Below are positions 9,852 through 17,861 of a DNA stretch of 64,000 nucleotides, one piece after another; position 1 is the stretch's first letter; each line of letters opens with the position of its first letter. Location: positions 496,001-560,000 of the forward strand of contig NZ_FWFK01000003.1 of the NCBI RefSeq assembly GCF_900172265.1. The letters are read 5' to 3'. Made by a program: the position numbers and the translations under genes. Source of the DNA: Roseivivax jejudonensis. GTDB taxonomy: Bacteria > Pseudomonadota > Alphaproteobacteria > Rhodobacterales > Rhodobacteraceae. The notes beneath the pieces are model-generated. The model saw nothing but the letters and a program-made list of their open reading frames with translations. It searched no databases and was not told the origin of the DNA.

Positions 9852-10112
9852 TCAGGCGCGTTCGGCCGCAGCGGCCTCGGCCCGCTTCAGATCCGCAACG
9901 CTCTGCCCCTGCGCCGCGGCCACGAGCCGGGTCACGCGCGGCAGGACGACGAGCGAAATCGTCGGGACCGTCACCGCGGTGGACAGCAGGATCCGCAGCC
10001 AGACCGGCGCGTCGGGCGCCAGCCAGCCGACGAGTTCGGCGAAGACCAGCACGCCGGGATAGACGGCGAGCCACACGAACAGAATGAAGAGCAGGCGCTG
10101 GCTGCGGGACAT
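9852..10112 (-). CDS. 86-aa two-span membrane protein
   Basis: MSRSQRLLFILFVWLAVYPG...: two hydrophobic helices (about residues 6-30 and 38-62) joined by a short loop with PDAPVWLR, and a charged Ala/Glu-rich tail. A helix pair of this kind occurs at the C-terminus of some membrane-bound antibiotic-monooxygenase (ABM) proteins, but no ABM domain is present here. It is the first gene after the terminator downstream of nuoF, so it may begin a separately controlled segment. Function unknown. Confidence 0.65.
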   Translation of the reverse strand: MSRSQRLLFILFVWLAVYPGVLVFAELVGWLAPDAPVWLRILLSTAVTVPTISLVVLPRVTRLVAAAQGQSVADLKRAEAAAAERA

Positions 10113-10456
10113 GAGGGGCGGTCCTTTGGCTGACGGTCAACGCGCGAAGATGTCCCGGATCGCGGGAATGGAAAGGGTGCCGTAAAGAAAGGCCACCGGA
10201 CGGACGCAGAACCTGAAGTCGGGCCCGACCGCTGCCCAGAGCGCGAGGGGCTGCCAGAACGCGGAGTCCGGCCGCCCTTGGAACGCGCGCTCCTAGGCGC
10301 GATCCTAGCGCGGCAGCGTTGGCATCGTCGCCGGCCGAAACCCTGGCCGTTCTCCTCGGCGCGCCAGGTGAAGAAGCCGTAGTTCGGTCTCGGCGTGTAG
10401 AAGTCCGGAGCGTCCCTTACCGCCCTGCCCGTTCGCGATGCGCCCGTGCTAGCCAA
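10113..10456 (-). pseudogene. gene-poor interval with possible gene remnant
   Basis: About 340 nt between the nuoF terminator and the 86-aa membrane protein with no convincing intact gene. One frame is open for 51 codons before a TGA at 10137-10139 and reads like the end of a real protein (SAFWQPLALWAAVGPDF, then AFLYGTLSIPAIRDIFAR). It has no start codon and is cut upstream by two in-frame TAGs at 10293-10295 and 10305-10307. In another frame just upstream, DFYTPRPNYGFFTW also looks protein-like. This suggests a decayed gene with a frameshift and stops. Chance openness in GC-rich DNA is the alternative. Confidence 0.3.
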
Positions 10457-10487
10457 AAAAATGCGGCGCCCGAAGCGCCGCATTTTT
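10457..10487. terminator. bidirectional intrinsic terminator after nuoF
   Basis: Perfect 7-bp GC stem (GCGGCGC/GCGCCGC, loop CCGAA) extended by AT and flanked by a run of A on the left and T on the right, so it can terminate in both directions. On the minus strand it lies 24 nt after the nuoF stop, where transcription of nuoA-F would be expected to stop at least partly before nuoG, H, I, J, K, L and M. Confidence 0.8.
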
Positions 10488-10510
10488 CATCAGACCGGGT
10501 CACCGGCGGA

Positions 10511-11794
10511 TCATTCGGCGGCGATCGGGCCCCGCTTGTGCTTGATGCGGTCCTCGATCTCGTCGCGGAAGTTGCGGATGAGGCCCTGGATCGGCCAGGC
10601 CGCCGCATCACCGAGCGCGCAGATCGTGTGCCCCTCGACCTGCTTGGTCACGTCGAACAGCATGTCGATCTCTTCGGGCTCTGCATCGCCCTCCACGAGG
10701 CGCTCCATGACCCGCATCATCCAGCCCGCGCCTTCGCGGCACGGGGTGCACTGGCCACAGCTTTCGTGCTTGTAGAACTTCGACAGCCGCCAGATCGCCT
10801 TGATCATGTCGGTCGACTGATCCATCACGATCACCGCCGCGGTGCCGAGGCCGGAGCGCTGCTCCCGCAGGTAGTCGAAGTCCATGATCGCGTCGCGCAT
10901 CTGATCGCCGCGGATGCAGGGCACCGACGAGCCGCCGGGGATCACGGCCTTCAGGTTGTCCCAGCCGCCGCGAATGCCGCCGCAGTGACGGTCGATCAAT
11001 TCCTCGAACGTGATCGACATCGACTCCTCGACCACGCAGGGCTTGTTCACGTGGCCCGAGATCGCGAAAACCTTGGTGCCCGCATTGTTCGGGCGGCCGA
11101 AGGACGCGAACCATTCCGCGCCGCGCCGCAGGATCGTCGGCACGACGGCAATCGATTCGACATTGTTGACCGTAGTCGGGCAACCGTAGAGGCCCGCGCC
11201 CGCCGGGAACGGTGGCTTCATGCGCGGCATGCCCTTCTTGCCCTCGAGGCTTTCGAGCAGCGCGGTTTCCTCGCCGCAGATGTAGGCCCCTGCGCCGTGC
11301 ACGAGGTAGAGATCGAAATCCCAGTCAGACCCGGCGGCGTTCGTTCCCAGAAGCCCGTCGTCGTAGGCTTCGTCGATCGCGGCCTGCAGCGCTTCCTTCT
11401 CGCGGATATATTCACCGCGGATGTAGATGTAGCAGGCATGCGCGTTCATCGCGAAGGACGCGATCAGGCAGCCCTCGACCAGCGTGTGCGGATCGTGGCG
11501 CATGATCTCGCGGTCCTTGCAGGTGCCCGGCTCGGACTCGTCCGCGTTGATCACGAGGTACGCCGGCCGGCCATCGCTTTCCTTGGGCATGAACGACCAC
11601 TTCAGTCCCGTAGGGAAGCCCGCACCGCCACGACCGCGCAGACCGGACTTCTTCATTTCCTCGACGATCCAGTCGCGTCCCTTCTGGATCAGGGCGCCGG
11701 TGCCGTCCCAGTGCCCGCGCTTCTTCGCGCCGGCGAGGGTGCGCTCGTGCATCCCGTAGAGATTGGTGAAGATGCGGTCTTCATCCTTCAGCAT
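10511..11794 (-). CDS. nuoF: NADH-quinone oxidoreductase subunit F
   Basis: 427-aa flavoprotein subunit: binds NADH and FMN and carries cluster N3. Seen: the FMN/NADH glycine-rich segment [18 protein letters not shown] (about residues 53-70) and [20 protein letters not shown]. The [4Fe-4S] ligands are in [12 protein letters not shown], with the fourth Cys in [13 protein letters not shown]. Length equals that of alphaproteobacterial NuoF. It follows a DUF5337-like gene by 3 nt and is followed by a strong terminator. Confidence 0.97.
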   Translation of the reverse strand: MLKDEDRIFTNLYGMHERTLAGAKKRGHWDGTGALIQKGRDWIVEEMKKSGLRGRGGAGFPTGLKWSFMPKESDGRPAYLVINADESEPGTCKDREIMRHDPHTLVEGCLIASFAMNAHACYIYIRGEYIREKEALQAAIDEAYDDGLLGTNAAGSDWDFDLYLVHGAGAYICGEETALLESLEGKKGMPRMKPPFPAGAGLYGCPTTVNNVESIAVVPTILRRGAEWFASFGRPNNAGTKVFAISGHVNKPCVVEESMSITFEELIDRHCGGIRGGWDNLKAVIPGGSSVPCIRGDQMRDAIMDFDYLREQRSGLGTAAVIVMDQSTDMIKAIWRLSKFYKHESCGQCTPCREGAGWMMRVMERLVEGDAEPEEIDMLFDVTKQVEGHTICALGDAAAWPIQGLIRNFRDEIEDRIKHKRGPIAAE

Positions 11795-11797
11795 GGC

Positions 11798-12013
11798 TCA
11801 ATCCTTGTCAGCTCGGCGCGCACGCCAGAGGTCGTAGATCATGTAGATGGCCAGGCCGAACCCCGCCAGTGCGGCGAGGTCGCACAGGGCCCGCCAGCGC
11901 TGGCTCCAGTCGAGCCAGGCGCCGAGGGTCGTGGCCGCGATCCAGAAAAGGCCCACGCCCGCGATCAGAAGCGCGATGGCGCGCCCCTTGCGTGCCTGTT
12001 CCTCATCGGTCAT
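11798..12013 (-). CDS. DUF5337-like small membrane protein
   Basis: 71 aa: MTDEEQARKGRAIALLIAGV, then two hydrophobic helices (about residues 11-32 and 44-62) and a basic tail (DLWRARRADKD). The layout and the MTDEEQ...RKGR start match, from memory, the DUF5337 family of Rhodobacterales, which lies next to nuoE/F. Function unknown. The stop is 3 nt before the nuoF start. The cytoplasmic charged start and end predict both termini inside. Confidence 0.8.
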   Translation of the reverse strand: MTDEEQARKGRAIALLIAGVGLFWIAATTLGAWLDWSQRWRALCDLAALAGFGLAIYMIYDLWRARRADKD

Positions 12014-12032
12014 GCGGCGCTCCGCCCTCCTG

Positions 12033-12815
12033 TCAGTACACGTCGCCCTTGTCGACGCGGTTCGAAAAATCGGTGTCGCCACCGCCGGCGAGCACCTTGG
12101 CCTGCGACACCCATTCGTCGCGGGTCACGCGGCCGCGGAAGCCCTCTAGATTGTCGTCAACCCACGCGACCTCGTCGTCGCTCCACGACGCGATCTGGTC
12201 GAAATGATAGAATCCGAGCCGGTTGCACAGCTGCTCGAGCTTGGGGCCGATCCCCTTGATTCGCTTGAGATCGTCGGCCTCGCCACCGCGCGGGGCGTCC
12301 AGCGTGGCGGGCTTGGTGCCGGGGCTGTCCGACGCCGCGGCAGCGCCGCCGGCGGTGCCACCCGTCGCTGTTTCCCCGTATTTCCACGATCCCTTGCGCT
12401 CGGACAGTTCCTTCTGGCCCGGCAGGTCTTTCGACGGCTTGACCGCCGTCCCGGCCTCCGCATCCGCCGACGCCACCGCCGCGCCCGGGGGCGGAGTCGA
12501 CGTGCTCTTGGTGTCCGTCGTTCCGGCGGTATGAGAGGCGGACGGCGCTGGTTTCGGCGCCTCCGTGCGACGCGGCGCGGTCGTGGCGGCACTCGCGCCG
12601 GGCTTGGCCGCCTCGCCGGGTTTGGTCATCGGCGCACAGAAAATCATGCTGAAGAGAAATCCGAGCACGACGAAGACGATGCCGCCCAGAAACGCGGCGG
12701 CGATGATCCCGTAGCTGCCCATCACCAGCAGCAAGACGAAGGTCAATCCGCCGACGCCCGCGGCGAGCGCCCAGCTTCCGCTTTGACAGCTCAGGCCGTT
12801 ATTCGATCCGTTCAT
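12033..12815 (-). CDS. membrane-anchored helix-hairpin-helix protein, paralogue of NuoE C-terminus
   Basis: 260 aa: two hydrophobic helices near the N-terminus (about 14-65), a long Pro/Ala/Ser/Lys-rich linker (about 70-185), and a C-terminal helix-hairpin-helix domain beginning [16 protein letters not shown]. The last 63 residues differ at only about eight positions from the end of NuoE, encoded next door. Domains of this kind are related to the flap-endonuclease-like HhH family, but no catalytic residues are evident. The gene lies between nuoE and the DUF5337-like gene. A role tethering NuoE-like domains to the membrane is conceivable but untested. Confidence 0.85.
   Translation of the reverse strand: MNGSNNGLSCQSGSWALAAGVGGLTFVLLLVMGSYGIIAAAFLGGIVFVVLGFLFSMIFCAPMTKPGEAAKPGASAATTAPRRTEAPKPAPSASHTAGTTDTKSTSTPPPGAAVASADAEAGTAVKPSKDLPGQKELSERKGSWKYGETATGGTAGGAAAASDSPGTKPATLDAPRGGEADDLKRIKGIGPKLEQLCNRLGFYHFDQIASWSDDEVAWVDDNLEGFRGRVTRDEWVSQAKVLAGGGDTDFSNRVDKGDVY
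12096..12276 (-). repeat. 181-bp repeat, copy A (helix-hairpin-helix coding)
   Basis: Encodes the C-terminal helix-hairpin-helix module of the 260-aa protein. It matches copy B inside nuoE at a constant offset of 869 bp with no insertions or deletions and few substitutions. This indicates a recent duplication or ongoing gene conversion. Confidence 0.85.
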
Positions 12816-12937
12816 GTCGTCTCTCTCCCTCTTCGCGCTCCGCGAGCCGTGTTTTTAACACGTTGCCCGTTTTAGCACGCGAAGGAAACGGCGTCTTGTC
12901 ATACCGTGGTATGCCGCGGTTCGGCGCCGCCTCCGGC

Positions 12938-14047
12938 TCAGGACGTCGTGTCGGACGCCAGCGCCTTGGCCTGCGACACCCAATCGTCGCGAGTCACGCG
13001 ACCGCGGAAGCCTTCGAGGTTGGCATCGACCCAGGCGACCTCGTCGTCCGTCCAGGCGGCGATCTGGTCGAAATGATAGATCCCGAGCCTATTGCAGAGC
13101 TTTTCGAGCTTCGGCCCGATTCCCTTTATCTCCTTGAGATCGTCCGCCCCGCCCTCGCGCGGTTCGTCGCGCATCGCGGGCTTGGTGCCCGGCTCGGCCG
13201 CCTCGGCCGGCGCGTAGGTCTGCGGGTGTCCCTTACCCTCGACCGGAGCGCTGTGCTTGTCCACGCCGGTTTCATCCACGGGCTGTGTCGGGGCCAGCAC
13301 CGGGCCGCGGCTCGGCTCCGCATCGCCGCGCTTGTCCGACAGGTCGCGCCACGGCGTGCGCAGAGGCACCTCCGTGCCATCGATGCGCTTGACCGTATCG
13401 CCGATGCGCGTTGCCAGGGCGACCGACGCGTTGCCGGCCTCGCGCCCCTCGTCCCACGCGGTCAGCGACGTCAGGCCGTCGGCCGGCTCCGACGCGTAGC
13501 GCCCGTTCTGCGGGCCCGGCGTGGGCACACGCCCGGCGGCAAGCTCGTCGAGAATCTCGGCGAAGCGCTCGGTCGTCAGATCCTCGTAATAGTCCTTGCC
13601 GATCTGGACCATCGGCGCGTTGGCACAGGCGCCGAGGCACTCGACCTCTTCCCACGAGAACTTGCCGTCCTCGGAGACCGCGAAAGGCTTGTCGGCGATC
13701 TTTTCCTTGCAGACGCCGATCAGGTCTTCCGCGCCGCAGATCATGCACGACAGCGTGCCGCAGACCTGCACGTGCGCGACCGATCCGACCGGCTCCAGCT
13801 GGAACATGAAGTAGAAGGTCGCGACCTCGAGCGCCCGCATATAGGGCATCTCGAGCATCTCGGCGACGTGCTCGATGGCCGGCCGTGTCAGCCAGCCCTC
13901 CTGCTCCTGTGCCCGCCACAGCAGCGGGATAACCGCGCTGGCCTGGCGGCCGGCGGGATACTTGGTGATCTGCGCCTCGGCCCATTCGCGGTTCGCGGGC
14001 GTGAAGGCGAAGCTCTCGGGTTGCTCGTGGTGCAGTCGTCTCAGCAT
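12938..14047 (-). CDS. nuoE: NADH-quinone oxidoreductase subunit E with C-terminal extension
   Basis: 369 aa, far longer than ordinary NuoE (about 160-240). The first ~175 residues are the thioredoxin-like [2Fe-2S] subunit (cluster N1a): ligands lie in [16 protein letters not shown] and [13 protein letters not shown]. After it come a variable Pro/Gly/Glu-rich linker and a C-terminal helix-hairpin-helix module beginning [16 protein letters not shown]. Start [15 protein letters not shown] chosen; upstream extension is low-complexity. The fused module duplicates that of the adjacent 260-aa gene. The extension is typical, as far as I recall, of Rhodobacterales NuoE. Its purpose is unknown. Confidence 0.95.
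   Translation of the reverse strand: MLRRLHHEQPESFAFTPANREWAEAQITKYPAGRQASAVIPLLWRAQEQEGWLTRPAIEHVAEMLEMPYMRALEVATFYFMFQLEPVGSVAHVQVCGTLSCMICGAEDLIGVCKEKIADKPFAVSEDGKFSWEEVECLGACANAPMVQIGKDYYEDLTTERFAEILDELAAGRVPTPGPQNGRYASEPADGLTSLTAWDEGREAGNASVALATRIGDTVKRIDGTEVPLRTPWRDLSDKRGDAEPSRGPVLAPTQPVDETGVDKHSAPVEGKGHPQTYAPAEAAEPGTKPAMRDEPREGGADDLKEIKGIGPKLEKLCNRLGIYHFDQIAAWTDDEVAWVDANLEGFRGRVTRDDWVSQAKALASDTTS
12965..13145 (-). repeat. 181-bp repeat, copy B (inside nuoE)
   Basis: Second copy of the helix-hairpin-helix coding segment, here at the 3' end of nuoE. Same orientation and same reading frame as copy A. The encoded peptides are about 87% identical over 63 residues by eye. Confidence 0.85.
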
Positions 14048-14099
14048 GGCGGGTCCTGTTCGGATCGGCGCGCGGGTCCGCTCGCGCGGCCCCGTCGGG

Positions 14100-14435
14100 T
14101 CAGGCGGTTTCGGCGTCGGTCGCCGTGTCGGGCGTGGCCGCGGGGGCCGGTTCGGTCGGTGCGCACGAGCCGGTGACGAGCCGCACGCCGCCCCCCTCGA
14201 GCCGCACCGCGGCACCCGTGTCGACCTTGAATTCGGACATCTCGAGCAACTGGCCACGCGTCAGGCCAGTCTGCAGTTCCGCCGCGAGGTATTGCGGTTC
14301 GGTCCGAAGATCGCAGCCGAGAGACGCCAGCGCGGAGTCGAAAGCCAGCGCGTCCTCCTCGGTCGTGCCCTCGGGCGGCATCGCGCAGGCCGCGGTCAGA
14401 ATAGAGGCGGCAAGCAGCGCGCGGGCAGGCTTCAT
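14100..14435 (-). CDS. putative lipoprotein between nuoD and nuoE
   Basis: 111 aa: signal peptide and lipobox [18 protein letters not shown] (Cys17), then a small domain ([40 protein letters not shown]) and a Thr/Ala/Pro-rich tail. A helical pattern followed by a two-strand stretch ending in [10 protein letters not shown] can be seen. No family recognised. It is separated from nuoE by about 50 nt and from nuoD by a stem-loop. One of three lipoprotein-like genes in this operon. Confidence 0.75.
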   Translation of the reverse strand: MKPARALLAASILTAACAMPPEGTTEEDALAFDSALASLGCDLRTEPQYLAAELQTGLTRGQLLEMSEFKVDTGAAVRLEGGGVRLVTGSCAPTEPAPAATPDTATDAETA

Positions 14436-14472
14436 CGGATGGTCCTTGTCTCGAGTGATATTTCAGGGGGGT

Positions 14473-14491
14473 GCCGGGCCATCGGCCCGGC
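14473..14491. other. intercistronic stem-loop between nuoD and upstream lipoprotein gene
   Basis: Perfect 8-bp inverted repeat GCCGGGCC/GGCCCGGC with an ATC loop and no T-run on the minus strand. More likely an RNA processing or stability element inside the operon than a terminator. Confidence 0.4.
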
Positions 14492-14499
14492 CGGAAGAC

Positions 14500-15723
14500 T
14501 CAGCGATCGACCTCGCCGAACACGATGTCCATGCTGCCGAGGATCGCTGCGACGTCGGCCAACTGGTGCTTGGACGACAGATGGTCCATCGCCTGCAGGT
14601 GCAGATAGCCGGGCGCCCGGATCTTGGCCCGGTACGGCTTGTTGGTTCCGTCGGCCACAAGGTAGACGCCGAATTCGCCCTTGGGCGCCTCCACCGCGCA
14701 GTAGACTTCGCCCGCCGGCACGTGGAAGCCCTCGGTGTAAAGCTTGAAGTGGTGGATGAGCGCCTCCATCGAGGTCTTCATCTCGCCGCGCTTCGGCGGC
14801 GTGATCTTGCCCCGGCGCAGCACATCGCCCTGGTTCTCGGGCATCTTCAGCTTGTCGATGGCCTGGCGCATGATCGACACCGATTGCCGCATCTCCTCCA
14901 TCCGGCAGAGGTAGCGGTCATAACAGTCGCCGTTCTTGCCAACGGGGATGCGGAACTCGAACTCGTCGTAGCATTCGTAGGGCTGCGCACGCCGCAGATC
15001 CCACGCCATGCCCGACCCGCGCGCCATGACGCCCGAAAAGCCCCATTCCTGGACGTCGTCCTCGGTCACGATGCCGATGTCGGCATTGCGCTGCTTGAAG
15101 ATGCGGTTCTCTGTCAGAAGCCCGTCGATGTCGTCGAGCACCTTCGGGAAATCCTCGGTCCAGTCGTAGATGTCGTCGAGAAGCTCGGGTGTCAGGTCCT
15201 GATGCACGCCGCCCGGCCGGAAATACGCGGCGTGAAGCCGCGCGCCGGAGGCTCGTTCGTAGAACACCATGAGCTTCTCGCGCTCCTCGAAGCCCCAGAG
15301 CGGCGGCGTCAGCGCGCCGACGTCCATCGCCTGCGTCGTCACGTTGAGCAGGTGGTTCAGGATGCGCCCGATTTCACAGTAGAGCACGCGGATCAGCTGC
15401 GCTCGGCGCGGCACCTCCGTGCCGGTCAGCTTTTCGATCACGAGGCACCAGGCGTGTTCCTGGTTCATCGTGCCAACGTAATCGAGACGGTCGAAATACG
15501 GCAGGTTCTGCAGGTAGGTCCGGCTTTCCATCAGCTTCTCGGTGCCGCGATGCAGCAGGCCGATATGCGGATCGCAGCGCTCCACGATCTCGCCGTCGAG
15601 CTCGAGCACCAGACGCAGAACGCCGTGCGCCGCAGGGTGCTGCGGGCCAAAGTTGATGTTGAAGTTGCGGATCTTCTGTTCGCCTGTCTCGGCATCGCCG
15701 AACTGGTTGGAGCCGTCCATCAT
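14500..15723 (-). CDS. nuoD: NADH-quinone oxidoreductase subunit D
   Basis: 407-aa 49-kDa subunit, which forms the quinone reduction site with NuoB. Family signatures: [20 protein letters not shown] (residues about 20-40), with the catalytic His and the HRGTEKLME motif. The C-terminus, [12 protein letters not shown], is intact. Two adjacent ATGs exist (MMDGSNQ); either may be used. nuoC and nuoD are separate genes here, as is usual in alphaproteobacteria, but an NTF2-like gene is inserted between them. Confidence 0.97.
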   Translation of the reverse strand: MMDGSNQFGDAETGEQKIRNFNINFGPQHPAAHGVLRLVLELDGEIVERCDPHIGLLHRGTEKLMESRTYLQNLPYFDRLDYVGTMNQEHAWCLVIEKLTGTEVPRRAQLIRVLYCEIGRILNHLLNVTTQAMDVGALTPPLWGFEEREKLMVFYERASGARLHAAYFRPGGVHQDLTPELLDDIYDWTEDFPKVLDDIDGLLTENRIFKQRNADIGIVTEDDVQEWGFSGVMARGSGMAWDLRRAQPYECYDEFEFRIPVGKNGDCYDRYLCRMEEMRQSVSIMRQAIDKLKMPENQGDVLRRGKITPPKRGEMKTSMEALIHHFKLYTEGFHVPAGEVYCAVEAPKGEFGVYLVADGTNKPYRAKIRAPGYLHLQAMDHLSSKHQLADVAAILGSMDIVFGEVDR

Positions 15724-15735
15724 GCGTCAGCCTCC

Positions 15736-16128
15736 TCAGCCTTCGAGCGCCGGACCGTCAGCGGTCCGGAACACCTTGGTCATCAGTTTCCACGTGCCGT
15801 CGACCCGGACGAAGCCAAGATGATCCTCGAACCGGCGCGGCGGCACGTCGACCCAGAGATGCGCGCGGGCCATGTCGCCGCCGGCCACGTCCACGCTCAG
15901 GATCTCGAATGACGGCTCTCCGGGAAACGCATCGCGGCCGCCGACCCGCGACAGAAACGTCGCCTTGTCCCACACCAGCGGTTCGCCCTCGGCAACGACG
16001 CCAGTCATGGCGAAACGGTCGTGGCACATATCGTCGAGCACATCGACACGCGCGTGGTGCAGGGCCTCGCAGTATGTCGCGGCGAGTGCATGCACGCCAT
16101 CGTGGCCCGGGACAGATGCGCCATCCAT
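15736..16128 (-). CDS. NTF2-like (SnoaL-type) protein between nuoC and nuoD
   Basis: 130 aa with the NTF2/lumazine-binding-like cone fold pattern: ALAATYCEALHHARVDVLDD at the start, a central GVVAEGEPLVWDKATFLSRV, and the strand pair ARAHLWVDVPPRRFEDHLGF ending in the typical DGTWKLMTKVF. Proteins of this kind are small ligand-binding or isomerase-like domains. No catalytic residues can be assigned. The start overlaps the nuoC stop by one base (TGATG), so it is translated with nuoC. A link to complex I is only inferred. Confidence 0.8.
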   Translation of the reverse strand: MDGASVPGHDGVHALAATYCEALHHARVDVLDDMCHDRFAMTGVVAEGEPLVWDKATFLSRVGGRDAFPGEPSFEILSVDVAGGDMARAHLWVDVPPRRFEDHLGFVRVDGTWKLMTKVFRTADGPALEG

Positions 16129-16739
16129 CACTTCGTTCCCTCGGTCTGCTTCTCGTCGCCGGGCAGCACGTAGTCCGCGCCCTCCCACGGCGACATGAAG
16201 TCGAACTGGCGATACTCCTGCACGAGGCTGACCGGTTCGTAGACGACGCGCTTCTCCGCCTCGTCGTAGCGCACTTCGGTGTAGCCAGTCGTCGGGAAGT
16301 CCTTGCGCAGCGGATGCCCGCGGAAGCCGTAATCGGTCAGGATGCGCCGCAGGTCCGGGTGACCCGAGAACAGGATCCCGAACATGTCGAAGACTTCGCG
16401 CTCGAACCAGTTGGCCGAGGGGTGCACCGCCGTGATCGACGGCACGATGTCCTCTTCGCGGACCTGCGCCCGCAGGCGGATCCGGTGGTTCTGATGCATC
16501 GACAGGAAATGATACACGACGTCGAAGCGCTTGGCCCGCGCGGGCCAGTCCACCGCCGTGATGTCGATCAGCGTGGTGAAGCGGCACGTCGGCTCGGTCT
16601 TGAGCCACTCGATCAGCGTGCGGATGTTCGACGGCGCAATCTCGACCGTCAGTTCGCCCAATGCGACCTCCCAGCCGACCACGCATTCGGGGCGCCTTGC
16701 CTCGATGAAGCCGCCGAGCTCTTTCAGTGCGTCGCTCAT
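16128..16739 (-). CDS. nuoC: NADH-quinone oxidoreductase subunit C
   Basis: 203-aa 30-kDa subunit of the connecting module. Conserved block [20 protein letters not shown] followed by [19 protein letters not shown] (about residues 113-150) is diagnostic. The end has the FDMFGI-linked SPWEG motif. It begins [17 protein letters not shown], 10 nt after nuoB. The stop is shared with the start of the NTF2-like gene. Confidence 0.97.
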   Translation of the reverse strand: MSDALKELGGFIEARRPECVVGWEVALGELTVEIAPSNIRTLIEWLKTEPTCRFTTLIDITAVDWPARAKRFDVVYHFLSMHQNHRIRLRAQVREEDIVPSITAVHPSANWFEREVFDMFGILFSGHPDLRRILTDYGFRGHPLRKDFPTTGYTEVRYDEAEKRVVYEPVSLVQEYRQFDFMSPWEGADYVLPGDEKQTEGTK

Positions 16740-16749
16740 GCGTCCCTCC

Positions 16750-17274
16750 TCAGCGGGTCAGCGTCCCGGTCCGGCGGATCTTCCGCTGGAGCGCCATGAT
16801 CCCGTACAGCAGCGCCTCTGCGGTCGGCGGGCAGCCGGGCACGTAGACGTCTACCGGGATCACGCGGTCGCAGCCGCGAACCACCGAGTAGCTGTAGTGG
16901 TAGTAGCCGCCACCGTTTGCGCACGAACCCATCGAGATCACGTAGCGCGGCTCCGGCATCTGGTCGTAGACCTTGCGCAGCGCCGGCGCCATCTTGTTGG
17001 TCAGAGTGCCGGCGACGATCATCACGTCGGACTGACGCGGAGACGCACGCGGCGCAACGCCGAAGCGTTCGGCGTCGTAACGCGGCATCGACGTATGCAT
17101 CATCTCGACCGCGCAGCATGCGAGGCCGAACGTCATCCAGTGAAGCGAGCCGGTGCGCGCCCAGTTGATGATGTCCTCGGTCGAGGTCAGAAGGAAGCCC
17201 TTGTCGGTGAGCTCCCGGTTCAGGTTCTGCGTGGCCACTTCACGGTCGGGACCGGCCGTGTTGGCTCCTGTCAT
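16750..17274 (-). CDS. nuoB: NADH-quinone oxidoreductase subunit B
   Basis: 174-aa PSST subunit, which holds terminal cluster N2. All four ligand motifs are present: the tandem cysteines in [12 protein letters not shown], one in [14 protein letters not shown] and one in [15 protein letters not shown]. Start [15 protein letters not shown] overlaps the nuoA stop by one base (TGATG). Upstream extension in frame would run into nuoA and is rejected. Confidence 0.97.
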   Translation of the reverse strand: MTGANTAGPDREVATQNLNRELTDKGFLLTSTEDIINWARTGSLHWMTFGLACCAVEMMHTSMPRYDAERFGVAPRASPRQSDVMIVAGTLTNKMAPALRKVYDQMPEPRYVISMGSCANGGGYYHYSYSVVRGCDRVIPVDVYVPGCPPTAEALLYGIMALQRKIRRTGTLTR

Positions 17275-17639
17275 CACTCCCAATCCAGTGCCCCTTTCTT
17301 CCATTCGTAGGCAAAGCCCGCGGTAAGCACCCCGAGGAACACCATCATCGACCAGAACGCAGCGTCCGAGAGGTCGGCAAAGCCGACGGCCCACGGAAAC
17401 AGGAACGCGATCTCGAGATCGAAGATGATGAACAGGATCGACACGAGGTAGAAGCGCACGTCGAACTTCATCCGCGCGTCGTCGAAGGCGTTGAAGCCGC
17501 ATTCGTAGGCCGACACCTTCTCGGGGTCGGGCCGACGCACGGCGAGCACCACGGCGGCGAGTACGAGCACCAGCCCGAGACCGATGGCGATGGCCAGGAA
17601 AACGAGGATGGGAAGGTATTCCCGAAGCAGTTCGTCCAC
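17274..17639 (-). CDS. nuoA: NADH-quinone oxidoreductase subunit A
   Basis: 121-aa subunit A (ND3) with three transmembrane helices and the conserved loop [20 protein letters not shown] (about residues 45-65), whose Cys sits near the quinone channel. The end, [11 protein letters not shown], is typical. A GTG start ([15 protein letters not shown]) is chosen because it gives the family length and has GAAGGGAG upstream. A longer frame with a Pro/Arg-rich start is less likely. First gene of the operon. Confidence 0.95.
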   Translation of the reverse strand: MDELLREYLPILVFLAIAIGLGLVLVLAAVVLAVRRPDPEKVSAYECGFNAFDDARMKFDVRFYLVSILFIIFDLEIAFLFPWAVGFADLSDAAFWSMMVFLGVLTAGFAYEWKKGALDWE

Positions 17640-17717
17640 GGAACCGGCTCCCTTCTGCCGCGGCGCGCGCACCTCGCAGGGTGGCGGCGACATCGAGTGG
17701 CTTGATGCGTTGAGGTT

Positions 17718-17746
17718 GATCTATCCCCGGCTCCGTGCCGGGTCAA
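17718..17746 (-). promoter_or_regulatory. probable sigma-70 promoter of the nuo operon
   Basis: On the minus strand: -35 TTGACC, a 17-bp spacer, and -10 TAGATC, ending about 80 nt before the nuoA start. The spacing is optimal and the -35 matches the alphaproteobacterial TTGAC core. No other candidate of this quality was seen between nuoA and the preceding hydratase gene. Confidence 0.6.
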
Positions 17747-17861
17747 CCGACGGGCGCTGCCGTGGTGTCGCAGATCCTGTGCGATCGACCGGGGCGCCGA
17801 AGCGCGCGCCGCAGCGACTGTCGCGCGGGCAATCGGCGCATTCGTCGGGCGCTGCGCGCCG

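Noticed and set aside
9971-10483. 170-codon minus-strand frame running from the terminator through the 86-aa gene
   Set aside because: Starts inside the terminator stem, is Arg/Ser/Pro-rich, and overlaps a better-supported gene in another frame.
10319-12259. 646-codon plus-strand frame opposite nuoF
   Set aside because: Crosses the terminator hairpin and mirrors nuoF; composition is that of an antisense shadow.
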